Source: Pseudomonadota bacterium
GTDB taxonomy: Bacteria > Pseudomonadota > Alphaproteobacteria > Caulobacterales > Caulobacteraceae
Assembly (NCBI GenBank): GCA_020161365.1
Contig: JAIUNU010000006.1
Coordinates: 62,001 to 126,000, forward strand
Direction: 5' to 3'
DNA length: 64,000 nt
Both the position numbers and the translations under genes were made by a program. Of the stretch, positions 16,967 through 25,626 are shown piece after piece. How positions within the stretch are numbered: the first letter of the stretch is position 1; each line of letters starts with the position of its first letter. The notes beneath the pieces are model-generated. The model was not told where the DNA came from. It searched no databases and saw only the letters and a list, made by a program, of their open reading frames with translations.

Positions 16967-18244
16967 ATGCGCCGCTTCCTCACCGCCCTCGCCCTGATCC
17001 TGAGCCCCGGCCTAGCCACGGCGGCGCCGGCCACCCTGCTAAAGCCCGCCAAGGTCTGGACCGCGGAGAACGCCGGACCGCCCCACGAGGGTTGGGCTGT
17101 TCTGGTCAAGGACGGAAAGATCGCGGCGGTGGGTCCAGTCGCCCAGATCGACGCCACAGGCGCCGAACTCGTCGACCTGCCCGGCGCAACCTTGATCCCG
17201 GGCCTGATGGACCTCCACAGCCACCTGTTCCTCCACCCCTACAACGAGACCTCGTGGGATGATCAGGTTCTGAAGGAGACGCCGACCTACCGCACGCTGC
17301 GGGCGGCGGTGCAGGCCAAGGCGACGCTGGAGGCCGGCTTCACGACCCTGCGGGATCTAGGCACCGAGGGCGCAGGAGCCGCCGACGTGCCGTTGAAGAA
17401 GGCCATCAACGACGGTCTGATCCCGGGTCCCCGATTGTTCGTGACCACGAAGGCGATCGTGGCGACTGGAGCCTACGGTCCGGCGCGCAAGAACTACAAT
17501 CCCGAGGCCGAGATCCCACAGGGCGCCGAGGAGGCCAGCGGCGTACTGGAGGTGGTGAAGGCGGTGCGCGAACAGGCAGGCGCGGGGGCTGACTGGATCA
17601 AGGTCTACGCCGACTATCGCGTCGGACCCGATGGCTCGACTCAACCGACGTTCAGCGTTGAGGAGCTGAAGGCGCTGGTCGACACTGCTCACTCCAGCGG
17701 TCGTTCGGTTTCGGCGCACGCGTCCAGCGACGAGGGCATGCGTCGGGCGATCCTGGCCGGCGTCGACACGATCGAGCACGGCTATGGCGGCAGCGAAGCC
17801 ACCTTCAAGCTGATGGCCGAAAAGGGCGTCGTGTTCTTTCCCACCCTGACGGCGGTTGAGAGCACCTCGACCTATTTCGGCGGCTATGTCGCGGGCAAGA
17901 CGGCCCCGACGCCGGCGATGCAGGCGGCCGAGCGGGCTTTCAGGCTGGCGGTCAAGACCGGCGTGACCATCGGCATGGGCAGCGATGTCGGCGTCTTCAA
18001 GCACGGCGACAACGCTCGGGAGCTGGTTTGGATGGTCCGCTACGGCTTGGCGCCCGCCCAGGCGCTGCTTACGGCAACGTCGGTGGACGCCAAGGTCCTC
18101 GGCCGGCCCAACGATCTGGGCCAGATCAAATCCGGCTACTTGGCCGACCTCGTCGCGGTGAAGGGCGATCCGACCCAGACCATCGAGGCCACGCGTGACG
18201 TCGTTCTGGTGATGAAGGCCGGAAAAATCGTCGTTCGTCCCTGA
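16967..18244 (+). CDS. Exported metal-dependent amidohydrolase (Xaa-Pro/Xaa-Arg dipeptidase-like)
   Basis: A 425-residue amidohydrolase-superfamily enzyme with a signal peptide ([16 protein letters not shown], cleavage near 20). Metal ligands are H84-x-H86 (MDLHSHLF), carboxylatable K212 (DWIKVYADY), H251 (VSAHAS), H271 (IEHGYG) and D340 (GMGSDVG), the binuclear subtype I pattern. It resembles the Caulobacter Cc2672-type dipeptidases that release C-terminal Arg or Lys; that specificity is inference. It is followed on the same strand by two more exported proteins. Confidence 0.87.
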   Translation: MRRFLTALALILSPGLATAAPATLLKPAKVWTAENAGPPHEGWAVLVKDGKIAAVGPVAQIDATGAELVDLPGATLIPGLMDLHSHLFLHPYNETSWDDQVLKETPTYRTLRAAVQAKATLEAGFTTLRDLGTEGAGAADVPLKKAINDGLIPGPRLFVTTKAIVATGAYGPARKNYNPEAEIPQGAEEASGVLEVVKAVREQAGAGADWIKVYADYRVGPDGSTQPTFSVEELKALVDTAHSSGRSVSAHASSDEGMRRAILAGVDTIEHGYGGSEATFKLMAEKGVVFFPTLTAVESTSTYFGGYVAGKTAPTPAMQAAERAFRLAVKTGVTIGMGSDVGVFKHGDNARELVWMVRYGLAPAQALLTATSVDAKVLGRPNDLGQIKSGYLADLVAVKGDPTQTIEATRDVVLVMKAGKIVVRP

Positions 18245-18325
18245 TCGTCGCGCGGGACACACCGCGCCTCTTGGGGCGGGCCGCATCGCCCGCTAAGCAG
18301 GACGTCGCCGCTTAAAGGAGTCGCC

Positions 18326-19225
18326 ATGCGCCTGCCCGCTCTTGCTCTGGCCTGCCTGTTCCTCTTCGTCTCGCCGGCCCTGGCCCAGAAGCTGGACGAG
18401 ACACCGCGGGTGGCGGTCATTTCGGCGTTTCCGCCAGAAATCGGCGCGCTGAACGCCGCGACGACCGACCAGAAGGCCTACGAGGTCAATGGCGTGCGGT
18501 TCATGACGGGTACGCTCGAAGGCAAGCCGGTGGTGGTGTTCCTGAGCGGCGTGTCGATGGTCAACGCGGCCATGACCACCCAGATGGCGCTGGATCGTTT
18601 CAACATTACGCGGATCGTCTTCTCGGGGATCGCGGGCGGCGTCGATGAAGGCCTGGACATTGGCGACGTGGTCGTGGCCGACCAGTGGGCCCAGAACCTA
18701 GAAAGCGCGTTCGCGCGGGAGACCGACAAAGGCTTCGAGGTCGCGCCCAGCATTCGGACGACGACCCTGGCCAACTACGGCATGATCTTCCCGCGCGGCA
18801 TCCATATGCCCGGCGACGCCTTGGGAACGCCCGCTCGCGTCTGGTTCCCGGCGGACTCCGGCCTGCTGGATACGGCCCGCAAGGTCGCGACGCAGGTGGC
18901 CCTGCAACGGTGTGCGGCCGACAAGTGCCTGGTCCATCCGCCCAAGGTCGTCGTGGGTGGCAACGGGGTGTCGGCCCCCGTGTTCCTCGACAACGCCGCC
19001 TACCGCAAATACCTGCGCGCCACCTTCGAGGCCCGGGTGGTCGACATGGAAAGCGCCGCCGTCGCCCATGTGGCCCTGGTCAACAAGACCCCATTCATCG
19101 CCTTCCGCAGCCTGTCTGATCTGGCCGGCGGCGGCGCGGGCGCCAACGAAATGCACACCTTCATGGCCCTGGCCTCGGACAATTCGGCGACGGTCGTGAA
19201 GGCGTTCGTGAAGGCCCTGCCCTAG
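18326..19225 (+). CDS. Exported nucleoside phosphorylase-like protein (MTA/SAH nucleosidase superfamily)
   Basis: A 299-residue protein with a Sec signal peptide (LALACLFLFVSPALA, cleavage near 18) and a phosphorylase-superfamily core: VAVISAFPPEIGAL, FSGIAGGVDEGLDIGDVVVADQ, and VVDMESAAVAHVALVNKTPFIAFRSLSD. The late ME-S-A-A segment is the usual ribose-binding block of the MTA/SAH nucleosidase branch. An extra cysteine-containing insert (RCAADKCLVHPPK) is unusual for the cytosolic enzymes. A periplasmic role in purine nucleoside salvage is inference. Confidence 0.84.
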   Translation: MRLPALALACLFLFVSPALAQKLDETPRVAVISAFPPEIGALNAATTDQKAYEVNGVRFMTGTLEGKPVVVFLSGVSMVNAAMTTQMALDRFNITRIVFSGIAGGVDEGLDIGDVVVADQWAQNLESAFARETDKGFEVAPSIRTTTLANYGMIFPRGIHMPGDALGTPARVWFPADSGLLDTARKVATQVALQRCAADKCLVHPPKVVVGGNGVSAPVFLDNAAYRKYLRATFEARVVDMESAAVAHVALVNKTPFIAFRSLSDLAGGGAGANEMHTFMALASDNSATVVKAFVKALP

Positions 19226-19256
19226 CCCCCGAGTTCACACCCTAAAGGAGCGAACT

Positions 19257-19655
19257 ATGTCGTCTTTCGATCGCCGCGTCCTAATCTCGGGTGGCCTGGC
19301 CGCCGGCGCCGCGCTGGCGACGTCGGCCAGCGCCGCACCTGATGCGCCCATGCTGCTTCACCAAGTGTTCTTCTGGCTGAAGAACCCGGGCGACAAGGCC
19401 GATCGGGACAAACTGATCGCGGGGCTGAAGGCGCTGAAGGCCATCGACGTCATCCAACAACTGCACGTCGGGGCGCCCGCTTCGACCGAGAAGCGCGATG
19501 TGATCGACAACAGCTACGATGTCTCCGAACTGATGGTGTTCAAGAGCGTCGAGGACCAGAAGCGCTACCAGGACCATCCGCTACACCAAAAGTTCGTGGC
19601 CGATTGCAGCCCTCTCTGGAGCAAGGTGGTGGTCTACGACTCGATGGCGGTCTGA
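19257..19655 (+). CDS. Exported Dabb (stress-responsive A/B barrel) domain protein
   Basis: A 132-residue protein. A twin-arginine-like signal (FDRRVLISGGLAAGAALATSASAA) is followed by a dimeric alpha-beta barrel domain (LHQVFFWLKNPGDKADRD...LKALKAIDVIQQLHVGAP, YDVSELMVFKSVEDQKRYQDHPLHQKF). It starts 31 bases after the nucleoside phosphorylase-like gene with AAAGGAG just upstream, so it is likely the last gene of an exported-protein operon. Function is unknown. Confidence 0.85.
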   Translation: MSSFDRRVLISGGLAAGAALATSASAAPDAPMLLHQVFFWLKNPGDKADRDKLIAGLKALKAIDVIQQLHVGAPASTEKRDVIDNSYDVSELMVFKSVEDQKRYQDHPLHQKFVADCSPLWSKVVVYDSMAV

Positions 19656-19685
19656 GGAGGGACGCCTCGGCCTCTAAAAATCGCC

Positions 19686-19794
19686 GTGTCATCCCGGAAG
19701 CCTCGCAGAGGCTATCCGGGACCCAGGGGTTGCAAGAGCGCTGTACGCGCCGCCCCTGAGTCCCGGCTCTTCGCTGCGCTCCGGCCGGGATGAC
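19686..19794. repeat. Dispersed intergenic inverted-repeat element, copy 1
   Basis: A 109-base element between convergent genes. It starts GTGTCATCCCGG and ends CCGGGATGAC, with two inner stem-loops (AGCCTCGCAGAGGCT at 19699 and the CGGCTCTTCGCTGCGCTCCGGCC region). A second copy, reversed, lies at 27553-27662; the outer arms and first stem-loop are nearly identical and the middle has diverged. Confidence 0.8.
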
Positions 19795-19813
19795 CCGGAG
19801 AGGGTAAGCGACC

Positions 19814-20443
19814 CTACCGCGTCCCGAACGTCCGGTCGCCGGCGTCGCCGAGCCCCGGCACGATGTAGCCGTGATCATTCAGCTTGGCGTCGATCGCCGC
19901 CGTCCAGATCGGCACGTCGGGATGCGCCTCTTGCAAAGCATCCACACCCGCCTGCGCGGCCAGAAGGCACACGAAACGCAGGTTGGTGACGCCGTAGTGC
20001 TTGAGCCGCGAAATCGCCGCGATGGCCGAGTGGCCGGTGGCCAGCATCGGATCGACGACGATCACCAGGCGCCCCGAGATGTCCTCCGGCGCCTTGAAGT
20101 AGTATTCGACCGCCTCCAGCGTCTCATGGTCGCGATAGAGGCCGATATGCGCCACGCGCGCTGACGGCACGAGATCGAGCATGCCCTCGCACATGCCGAG
20201 GCCCGCGCGGAGGATCGGCGCGAAAACCAGCTTCTTGCCGGAGATCTCGTAGGCCGTAGTCGGCGCGACAGGGGTCTCGATCTGAACCTCGTCCATCGGC
20301 AGATCGCGGGTGATCTCGTAGCAGATCAAGGTCGCCGTCTCGCGCATCAAGGCGCGGAACGTCTTCGTCGAGGTCGCCTTGTCGCGCATCTTGGTCAGCT
20401 TGTGCTGGACGAGCGGATGGCTGACGACGGTGACCTGAGACAT
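19814..20443 (-). CDS. upp: Uracil phosphoribosyltransferase
   Basis: A 209-residue pyrimidine-salvage enzyme making UMP from uracil and PRPP. The PRPP loop [16 protein letters not shown] and the uracil-binding C-terminal [20 protein letters not shown] are both complete. Length matches the family. The start has a 26-base palindrome about 13 bases upstream, which separates it from the molybdenum hydroxylase operon. Confidence 0.97.
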   Translation of the reverse strand: MSQVTVVSHPLVQHKLTKMRDKATSTKTFRALMRETATLICYEITRDLPMDEVQIETPVAPTTAYEISGKKLVFAPILRAGLGMCEGMLDLVPSARVAHIGLYRDHETLEAVEYYFKAPEDISGRLVIVVDPMLATGHSAIAAISRLKHYGVTNLRFVCLLAAQAGVDALQEAHPDVPIWTAAIDAKLNDHGYIVPGLGDAGDRTFGTR

Positions 20444-20455
20444 GGCAAAATCCGG

Positions 20456-20481
20456 CTAGGAGCGTAGGCCTACGCTCCTAG
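20456..20481 (-). terminator. Perfect 26-bp palindrome between Mo-hydroxylase operon and upp
   Basis: CTAGGAGCGTAGG and its exact reverse complement meet at 20468/20469. On the minus strand the hairpin is followed by CCGGATTTTG, so it can end the molybdenum hydroxylase transcript just before upp. Because symmetry is complete with no spacer, a protein-binding operator for upp is an alternative. Confidence 0.6.
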
Positions 20482-20496
20482 CACGGTGTCTCGAAA

Positions 20497-22671
20497 TCAG
20501 GCCAGTTGGTCGCCGATCGGCAAGGACCGGATACGCTTGCCCGTCGCTGCGAAGATAGCGTTGCACAGCGCCGCTGGCGTCGGCGGGTAAGCGGGCTCTC
20601 CTAGCCCGGTCGGGTTGTTGTCCGACAGGTTGAAACGGACCTCCACCGGCGGCGCGTCGGCCATCCGCAGCAGCGGGAAATCGCCGAAATTGCTGTTGGT
20701 CGCCGCGCCTTTCTCGAAGGTGATGCTCTGGTAGAGCGTGCTGCTAATCGCGTCGAGGATCGAGCCCTGCACCTGCTGTTCGGCGCCGTTCGGATTGACG
20801 ATCTGGCGTCCGACGTCGGCGGCGGCCCAAACCTTGTCGACCTTCACCGCGCCGTCCTTGACGGTCACCTGCATGACCACCGCGACATAGCCCAGGTGAC
20901 TGTAGTGGCAGGCCACGCCCAAGCCCGTGCCCTTGGGAACCTTGCGCCCCCAGCCCGACATCTCGGCCGCGAGGTCCAGCACGCCGCGCATGCGGCCGGT
21001 ATGGAAGCTGTCGCCCTTGCCCGGCTCGCCCAAGAGGCGCGGCTCGCCCAGCAGCTCGCGACGGAAGGCGACAGGGTCCTTGCCGGCCGCCAAGGCGAGC
21101 TCGTCGGTGAAGCTCTGGATCACGAAGCCGAAGGCGTTGTTGCCCGGCGCGCGCAGGAAGCCGGTCGGGAAGCCCAGCGGCATCACCGAGACGTCGTGGC
21201 GGTAATTGGCCACGGCCCGGCACGGGAACTGGGTCGAGTTCATCGCCGCAGCGGTGTTGAAGGTCTCGCCCTCGCCGAAGGTGATGAAGTGGTTCTTCCA
21301 GGCCGTCAGCGCACCCTTGGCGTCAAGGCCGGCGGTCAGGTTGTGCCAGCCGCCCGGACGATAGAAGTCGTGCTGGATGTCGTCTTCCCGCGTCCAGATC
21401 AGCTGAACCGGCGCATTGACCTTGGCCGCGATCGCGGCGGCCTCGACCATGTAGTCGTTCATCAGCCGGCGACCAAAGCCGCCACCGCCACGGATCAGGT
21501 GGATGGTGATCGCCGACGGATCGACGTTCAGCGCCCGCGCGACCAGTCCGCGGCCGGATTCGGGGTTCTGGGTCGGCGCCCAGATCTCGACCTTGCCGTC
21601 CTTGACATGCGCCGTGCAGTTCTGCGGCTCCAGCGCCGCGTGGGCGATGAAGGGATAGCTGTAGGCGGCGCTGACGGTCTTGGCCGCGCCCTTCAGCGCC
21701 GTCTCGACATCGCCGTCGTTGTGCAGGTTGCGATGCGGCGGCGCGGCGGCCAGTTCGGCGGCCTTGGTGGCGAAGCCGGCGGTGCTCTGGCCGGCGGTCG
21801 GGTGCTCGGCCCACTGGATCTGCAGCGCCTCGCGGCCCTTGCGCGCCGCCCACCACGTGTCGGCGACCACGGCCACCCCCGGCAACAGCCCCTGCAGGTT
21901 GGTCCCGCCCTCGATCACAAAGGCGTCGCGAACGCCCTTCACCGCCTTGGCCGGCGCCAGATCGACCGACACGACCTTGGCCCCATAGACCGGCGCCTTG
22001 GCGAAGGTGGCGAACAGCATCCCCGGCAGGCGCACATCGATGCCGTAGGTCGGCTGGCCCGTGACGATCGCGTCGAGGTTCTGGCTGTTGTGGCTCTTGC
22101 CGATGATCCGGAAGGCCTTAGAGTCCTTCAGCGTCAGCGACTTTGGGTCAGGCGGGGTGAGCGCGGCGGCGGCCTCCGCCAGCTCGCCATAGGACGCACG
22201 GCGCTTGCTGGCGACGTGGACCACCACGCCCGGCTCGGTCGTGAGGCTGTCCGCAGGGACGTTCCAACGCGCGGCGGCCGCAGCGATCAGCAAGGCGCGC
22301 ACCGTGGCGCCGACGCGGCGCAGGCCGTCATACTCCAGCGTGGTCGCCATGCTGCCGCCGGCCACCTGGCGCCCATAGACCTTGGTGTCGGCGATGGCCT
22401 GCTCGACCGTCACCGCCGACCAGTCAACATCCAGCTCCTCGGCGATCAGCATCGGCAGGGCGGTCTTGATGCCCTGCCCCACCTCGGGAACCTTGGAGGC
22501 GATGGTCACCTTGCCTTCGGGCGCGATCCGGACATAGGCGTTGACCCTGGTGTCGCTCGCCGCATGGCTTTCCGACGACATGGTGAAGCTCAGCAGCAGG
22601 CCGCCCCCGAGGGCGGCGCCGGACTGCAGGACAAAGCGACGGGTCGGGTCGCGCAGGATCTCGCCGTCCAT
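20497..22671 (-). CDS. Molybdenum hydroxylase large subunit (IorB/aldehyde-oxidase type)
   Basis: A 724-residue exported subunit of the xanthine-oxidase family. A twin-arginine signal (TRRFVLQSGAALGGGLLLSF) leads into the molybdopterin-binding domains: VPEVGQGIKTALPMLIAEELDVDW, IHLIRGGGGFGRRLMNDY, FLRAPGNNAFGF and a C-terminal GLGEPAYPPTPAALCNAI with the conserved glutamate. The frame is open beyond the ATG at 22671 but that overlaps the 2Fe-2S gene in another frame. The stop of the 2Fe-2S gene is two bases before this ATG. It resembles isoquinoline 1-oxidoreductase; the substrate is not predictable. Confidence 0.92.
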   Translation of the reverse strand: MDGEILRDPTRRFVLQSGAALGGGLLLSFTMSSESHAASDTRVNAYVRIAPEGKVTIASKVPEVGQGIKTALPMLIAEELDVDWSAVTVEQAIADTKVYGRQVAGGSMATTLEYDGLRRVGATVRALLIAAAAARWNVPADSLTTEPGVVVHVASKRRASYGELAEAAAALTPPDPKSLTLKDSKAFRIIGKSHNSQNLDAIVTGQPTYGIDVRLPGMLFATFAKAPVYGAKVVSVDLAPAKAVKGVRDAFVIEGGTNLQGLLPGVAVVADTWWAARKGREALQIQWAEHPTAGQSTAGFATKAAELAAAPPHRNLHNDGDVETALKGAAKTVSAAYSYPFIAHAALEPQNCTAHVKDGKVEIWAPTQNPESGRGLVARALNVDPSAITIHLIRGGGGFGRRLMNDYMVEAAAIAAKVNAPVQLIWTREDDIQHDFYRPGGWHNLTAGLDAKGALTAWKNHFITFGEGETFNTAAAMNSTQFPCRAVANYRHDVSVMPLGFPTGFLRAPGNNAFGFVIQSFTDELALAAGKDPVAFRRELLGEPRLLGEPGKGDSFHTGRMRGVLDLAAEMSGWGRKVPKGTGLGVACHYSHLGYVAVVMQVTVKDGAVKVDKVWAAADVGRQIVNPNGAEQQVQGSILDAISSTLYQSITFEKGAATNSNFGDFPLLRMADAPPVEVRFNLSDNNPTGLGEPAYPPTPAALCNAIFAATGKRIRSLPIGDQLA

Positions 22672-22673
22672 GA

Positions 22674-23138
22674 TCAAGCCTTCTCCAGACCAGCGGCGAC
22701 CTTGATCGCCTTTTTGATGCGGATGTAGGTGGCGCAGCGGCACAGATTGCCGTTCATCGCCGCGTCGATCTCCTCGTCGGTCGGCTTGGGCGTGGCGGCC
22801 AGCAGGGCCGTGGCCGACATGATCTGGCCCGCCTGACAGTAGCCGCATTGCGGCGTGTCGACCGCCTTCCAGGCCGCCTGAACCCTGGCGCCGACCGCCG
22901 TCTTGCCCACGCCCTCGATGGTGGTCACCTTCTTCTGGCCCACCTCGCTGATCGGCGTGACGCAGGCGCGCACAGGGGCGCCGTCGAGATGCACTGTGCA
23001 AGCGCCGCATAGCGCCGCGCCACAGCCATACTTGGCGCCCACGAGGCCCAGCGTGTCGCGTAGCACCCACAGCAGCGGGGTGTCGCCGTCGACGTCGGCG
23101 CTACGGCGCTCTCCGTTGACGCTCAGCGTATAGGCCAT
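22674..23138 (-). CDS. Molybdenum hydroxylase [2Fe-2S] subunit (IorA type)
   Basis: A 154-residue electron-transfer subunit with two [2Fe-2S] clusters: plant-type ligands in [16 protein letters not shown] plus a later Cys, and the C-terminal four-cysteine domain CGYCQAG...[14 protein letters not shown] 23138 begins MAYTLSVNG; a TTG six bases upstream is in frame but less likely. It has no signal peptide, as expected for a partner that is exported with the Tat-signal large subunit. No cytochrome or XdhC-like maturation gene is adjacent. Confidence 0.93.
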   Translation of the reverse strand: MAYTLSVNGERRSADVDGDTPLLWVLRDTLGLVGAKYGCGAALCGACTVHLDGAPVRACVTPISEVGQKKVTTIEGVGKTAVGARVQAAWKAVDTPQCGYCQAGQIMSATALLAATPKPTDEEIDAAMNGNLCRCATYIRIKKAIKVAAGLEKA

Positions 23139-23343
23139 GGTCAAGGGCTCCTGTTTCGGGTGACACTGTTATGGGAACGGGTCGACAATCTGACCCGCAG
23201 CCTCTGATTTTGGAAGTGGACTTCCCCTCATCGAAAGGGGCGCGGTCGCCGACATAGTCCGTTCAAAGACAATTCTCGCGACAAAGCCGTCGCTGTCGCG
23301 TATGGGGCGCTCGACTCGTCACGCGCAAGGGGAAAGTCGCGAC

Positions 23344-23988
23344 ATGTTGGGCTTGTTCAAGGCGATCATGCCGAAGGAAGACGCGTTCTTCGACCTCTTC
23401 TCGGCCCACGCCAAGACGCTGGTGGCCGGGGCCGAGGCGCTGCACGACCTGACCGCAGGCGGCGACGCGGTCGAGGGTGCCAGCGCGCGAGTCTACCAGT
23501 ACGAGGACGAGGCCGACGAGATCACCCGCCAGGTGATGGTCGCCGTCCGCCGCAGCTTCATCACCCCCTTTGATCGCAGCGACATCCAGCTCCTGACCAC
23601 CTCGCTAGACGACGCGATCGACCAGATGCGCAAAACCGCCAAGGTGGTCTCCTTGTTCGAGGTCAAGACCTTCGAACCGCAGATGCGCGAGATGACCAAG
23701 ATCATCGTCGAGGCCGCCAAGCTGACCGAGGAAGCCGTCGCGCTATTGCCGAAGATGCGCGTGAACGCCCATCAGCTGAACGAAATCGCGATCAAGATTA
23801 CGCAGATCGAAGAACAGTCCGACCAGATGTACGACCAAGGCCGCAAGGAACTGTTCGTGACCCATCGGAATAGCGATCCGATGGCGTTCATCGTCGGCAT
23901 TGATATCTACAGCCACCTTGAGAAGGTCATGGACCGTTTCGAAGACGTGGCCAACCGCATCAGCGGCATCGTCGTCGAACAGGTCTGA
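23344..23988 (+). CDS. DUF47 (PhoU-like) phosphate transport accessory protein
   Basis: A 214-residue all-helical protein of the DUF47 family, related to PhoU. MLGLFKAIMPKEDAFFDLF, YEDEADEITRQVMVAVRRSFITPFDRSDI and the C-terminal DRFEDVANRISGIVVEQV are the recognisable blocks. ATG 23344 follows AAGGGGAAAG; the longer frame lacks a site. It lies five bases before the Pit transporter gene, the common DUF47-Pit pair in which DUF47 regulates low-affinity phosphate uptake. Confidence 0.93.
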   Translation: MLGLFKAIMPKEDAFFDLFSAHAKTLVAGAEALHDLTAGGDAVEGASARVYQYEDEADEITRQVMVAVRRSFITPFDRSDIQLLTTSLDDAIDQMRKTAKVVSLFEVKTFEPQMREMTKIIVEAAKLTEEAVALLPKMRVNAHQLNEIAIKITQIEEQSDQMYDQGRKELFVTHRNSDPMAFIVGIDIYSHLEKVMDRFEDVANRISGIVVEQV

Positions 23989-23993
23989 TCGCC

Positions 23994-24995
23994 GTGGACC
24001 CGACGTTCGCCATTCTCGTTTTCCTGATCGTCGTCGCCCTGGCGTTCGACTTCCTAAACGGCCTGCATGACGCGGCAAACTCGATCGCGACCATTGTTTC
24101 GACCCGGGTGCTGTCGGCCAAATGGGCGGTCATCTGGGCGGCGTTCTTCAACTTCATCGCGTTCCTGTTCTTCGGCACGCACGTCGCCAAGATGGTCGGT
24201 TCCGGGATCGTATTCCCGGAGATCATCAGCGACCGGGTGATCTTCGCGGCGCTGATGGGCGCGATCAGTTGGAATCTGGTGACCTGGTGGGCGGGCATAC
24301 CGTCCTCGAGCTCACACGCTCTGATTGGCGGTCTGGTCGGCGCGGCGGTCACCAAGGTCGGCGGGCTGGACGCCGTCAAGTGGGCGGGCCTGGGCAAGAC
24401 CGCCGCCGGGATCGTGGTTTCGCCCACCATGGGCTTCGTGCTGGCGCTGTTGCTGGTGCTGATCGTCTCCTGGACGTTCGTGAAAAGCTCACCGTTCTTC
24501 GCGGACCGGGTGTTTCGCAAGCTGCAGTTCGTCTCGGCCGCGCTGTACAGCCTGGGGCATGGCGGCAATGACGCGCAGAAGACGATGGGCATCATCGCGG
24601 CTCTGCTGTTCGCGCACGGCGTCACCGGCCAGGCCGGCGAAATTCCGTTCTGGGTGGTGATCACCTGCCAGACCGCCATGGGCCTGGGCACGCTTTTCGG
24701 CGGCTGGCGGATCGTCCACACCATGGGCAGCAAGATCACCCGCCTGACGCCAATGCAGGGCTTCTGCGCGGAGACGGGCGGTGCGATCACCTTGTTCCTG
24801 GCCACGCATGTCGGTGTGCCCGTTTCGACGACACACACGATCACCGGCGCTATTGTCGGCGTTGGCGCGTCGCGTCGCGTCTCGGCCGTGCGCTGGGGCG
24901 TCGCCAAGGACATCGTGACCGCCTGGATCGTGACCCTGCCGGCGGCAGGGATCACGGCGGCGGTGTTCTACTATCTCGGGTTTTGGATGAAGTGA
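23994..24995 (+). CDS. Pit family inorganic phosphate transporter
   Basis: A 333-residue inner-membrane transporter with about ten membrane segments. The duplicated PiT signatures are present: FDFLNGLHDAANSIATIVSTRVL in the first half and SLGHGGNDAQKTMGIIAALL in the second. It starts at GTG 23994. It imports phosphate by symport. Its stop overlaps the Nudix start (GTGA at 24992), so phosphate uptake, DUF47 and the Nudix enzyme are probably one operon. Confidence 0.94.
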   Translation: MDPTFAILVFLIVVALAFDFLNGLHDAANSIATIVSTRVLSAKWAVIWAAFFNFIAFLFFGTHVAKMVGSGIVFPEIISDRVIFAALMGAISWNLVTWWAGIPSSSSHALIGGLVGAAVTKVGGLDAVKWAGLGKTAAGIVVSPTMGFVLALLLVLIVSWTFVKSSPFFADRVFRKLQFVSAALYSLGHGGNDAQKTMGIIAALLFAHGVTGQAGEIPFWVVITCQTAMGLGTLFGGWRIVHTMGSKITRLTPMQGFCAETGGAITLFLATHVGVPVSTTHTITGAIVGVGASRRVSAVRWGVAKDIVTAWIVTLPAAGITAAVFYYLGFWMK

Positions 24996-25546
24996 GCCAG
25001 GCAGGCGACAAGCCGGAAGGACGCAAGGGCGGCAAACGTCGCCAAGTCGCCGCCCTACCCTGGCGCGGCGAAGGCGAAGACCTGCGCGTTCTGCTGGTCT
25101 CCTCCCGCGAAACCCGTCGCTGGGTGATCCCCAAGGGCTGGCCGATGAAGGGCCGGACCGACCCGGAAGCTGCGGCCCAGGAAGCCTACGAAGAGGCTGG
25201 CCTGCAAGGGACCATCGCCCCCCAGCCCTTTGGCGAATATCCGTATCTGAAACGGCTCAAGAATGGTCAGGCGCGCCTGGTCAAGGTCGATGTCTACCCC
25301 CTTGAGGTCAACGCACAGCTTCAGGCCTGGCCTGAACAGGGCCAACGCACGCTCGAATGGATGACGCCGATCGAGGCCGCGCTTGCCGTTCAGGAGCCGG
25401 AACTGCGCGACCTGATCGCCCGCTTCGCCGGCGTGGACCTGGCCAGCGAGCACGACACGCCCGCCAAGGCGCCGACACCGGTGCGTGTGGCTTTCCAGCG
25501 CCTGCGCCGCCGCGTCACGGCGCTGTGGGGTCGCTACCGAAGCTAG
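24992..25546 (+). CDS. Nudix hydrolase, diphosphoinositol-polyphosphate/Ap-n-A type
   Basis: A 184-residue Nudix protein. The Nudix box region is PKGWPMKGRTDPEAAAQEAYEEAGL: the REUxEExGU end reads QEAYEEAGL and the usual first Glu is Arg, as in the DIPP subfamily with its PKGW lead-in. GTG 24992 overlaps the Pit stop as GTGA; a TTG at 24983 is an alternative. A basic helical tail (FQRLRRRVTALWGRYRS) follows. Substrate could be diphosphoinositol, dinucleoside polyphosphate or polyphosphate; the operon with Pit suggests phosphate metabolism. Confidence 0.85.
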   Translation: MSQAGDKPEGRKGGKRRQVAALPWRGEGEDLRVLLVSSRETRRWVIPKGWPMKGRTDPEAAAQEAYEEAGLQGTIAPQPFGEYPYLKRLKNGQARLVKVDVYPLEVNAQLQAWPEQGQRTLEWMTPIEAALAVQEPELRDLIARFAGVDLASEHDTPAKAPTPVRVAFQRLRRRVTALWGRYRS

Positions 25547-25594
25547 GCTCTTCGATCAACAAGGCTGTGGACAAGTCTTCGCTGCGCGCATAAT

Positions 25595-25609
25595 GTTCTT
25601 GTTATGTTC
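25595..25609 (+). promoter_or_regulatory. LexA box (GTTC-N7-GTTC)
   Basis: GTTC at 25595-25598 and GTTC at 25606-25609 are separated by exactly seven bases, the alphaproteobacterial LexA operator. It ends 17 bases before the ATG of the endonuclease III-like gene, overlapping where its promoter must be, so the gene should be induced by DNA damage. Confidence 0.8.
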
Positions 25610-25626
25610 TCATTCGGCGAGGTTCC

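Noticed and set aside
20497..23070. One 857-residue fusion of the molybdenum hydroxylase large and small subunits
   Set aside because: The 2Fe-2S subunit is read in a different frame; the first 130 residues of the long frame are out-of-frame noise.
23270..23330. Possible Pho box before DUF47
   Set aside because: Only loose CCGTCGCTGTCGC-like repeats; they do not match the CTGTCAT-N4-CTGTCAT pattern.
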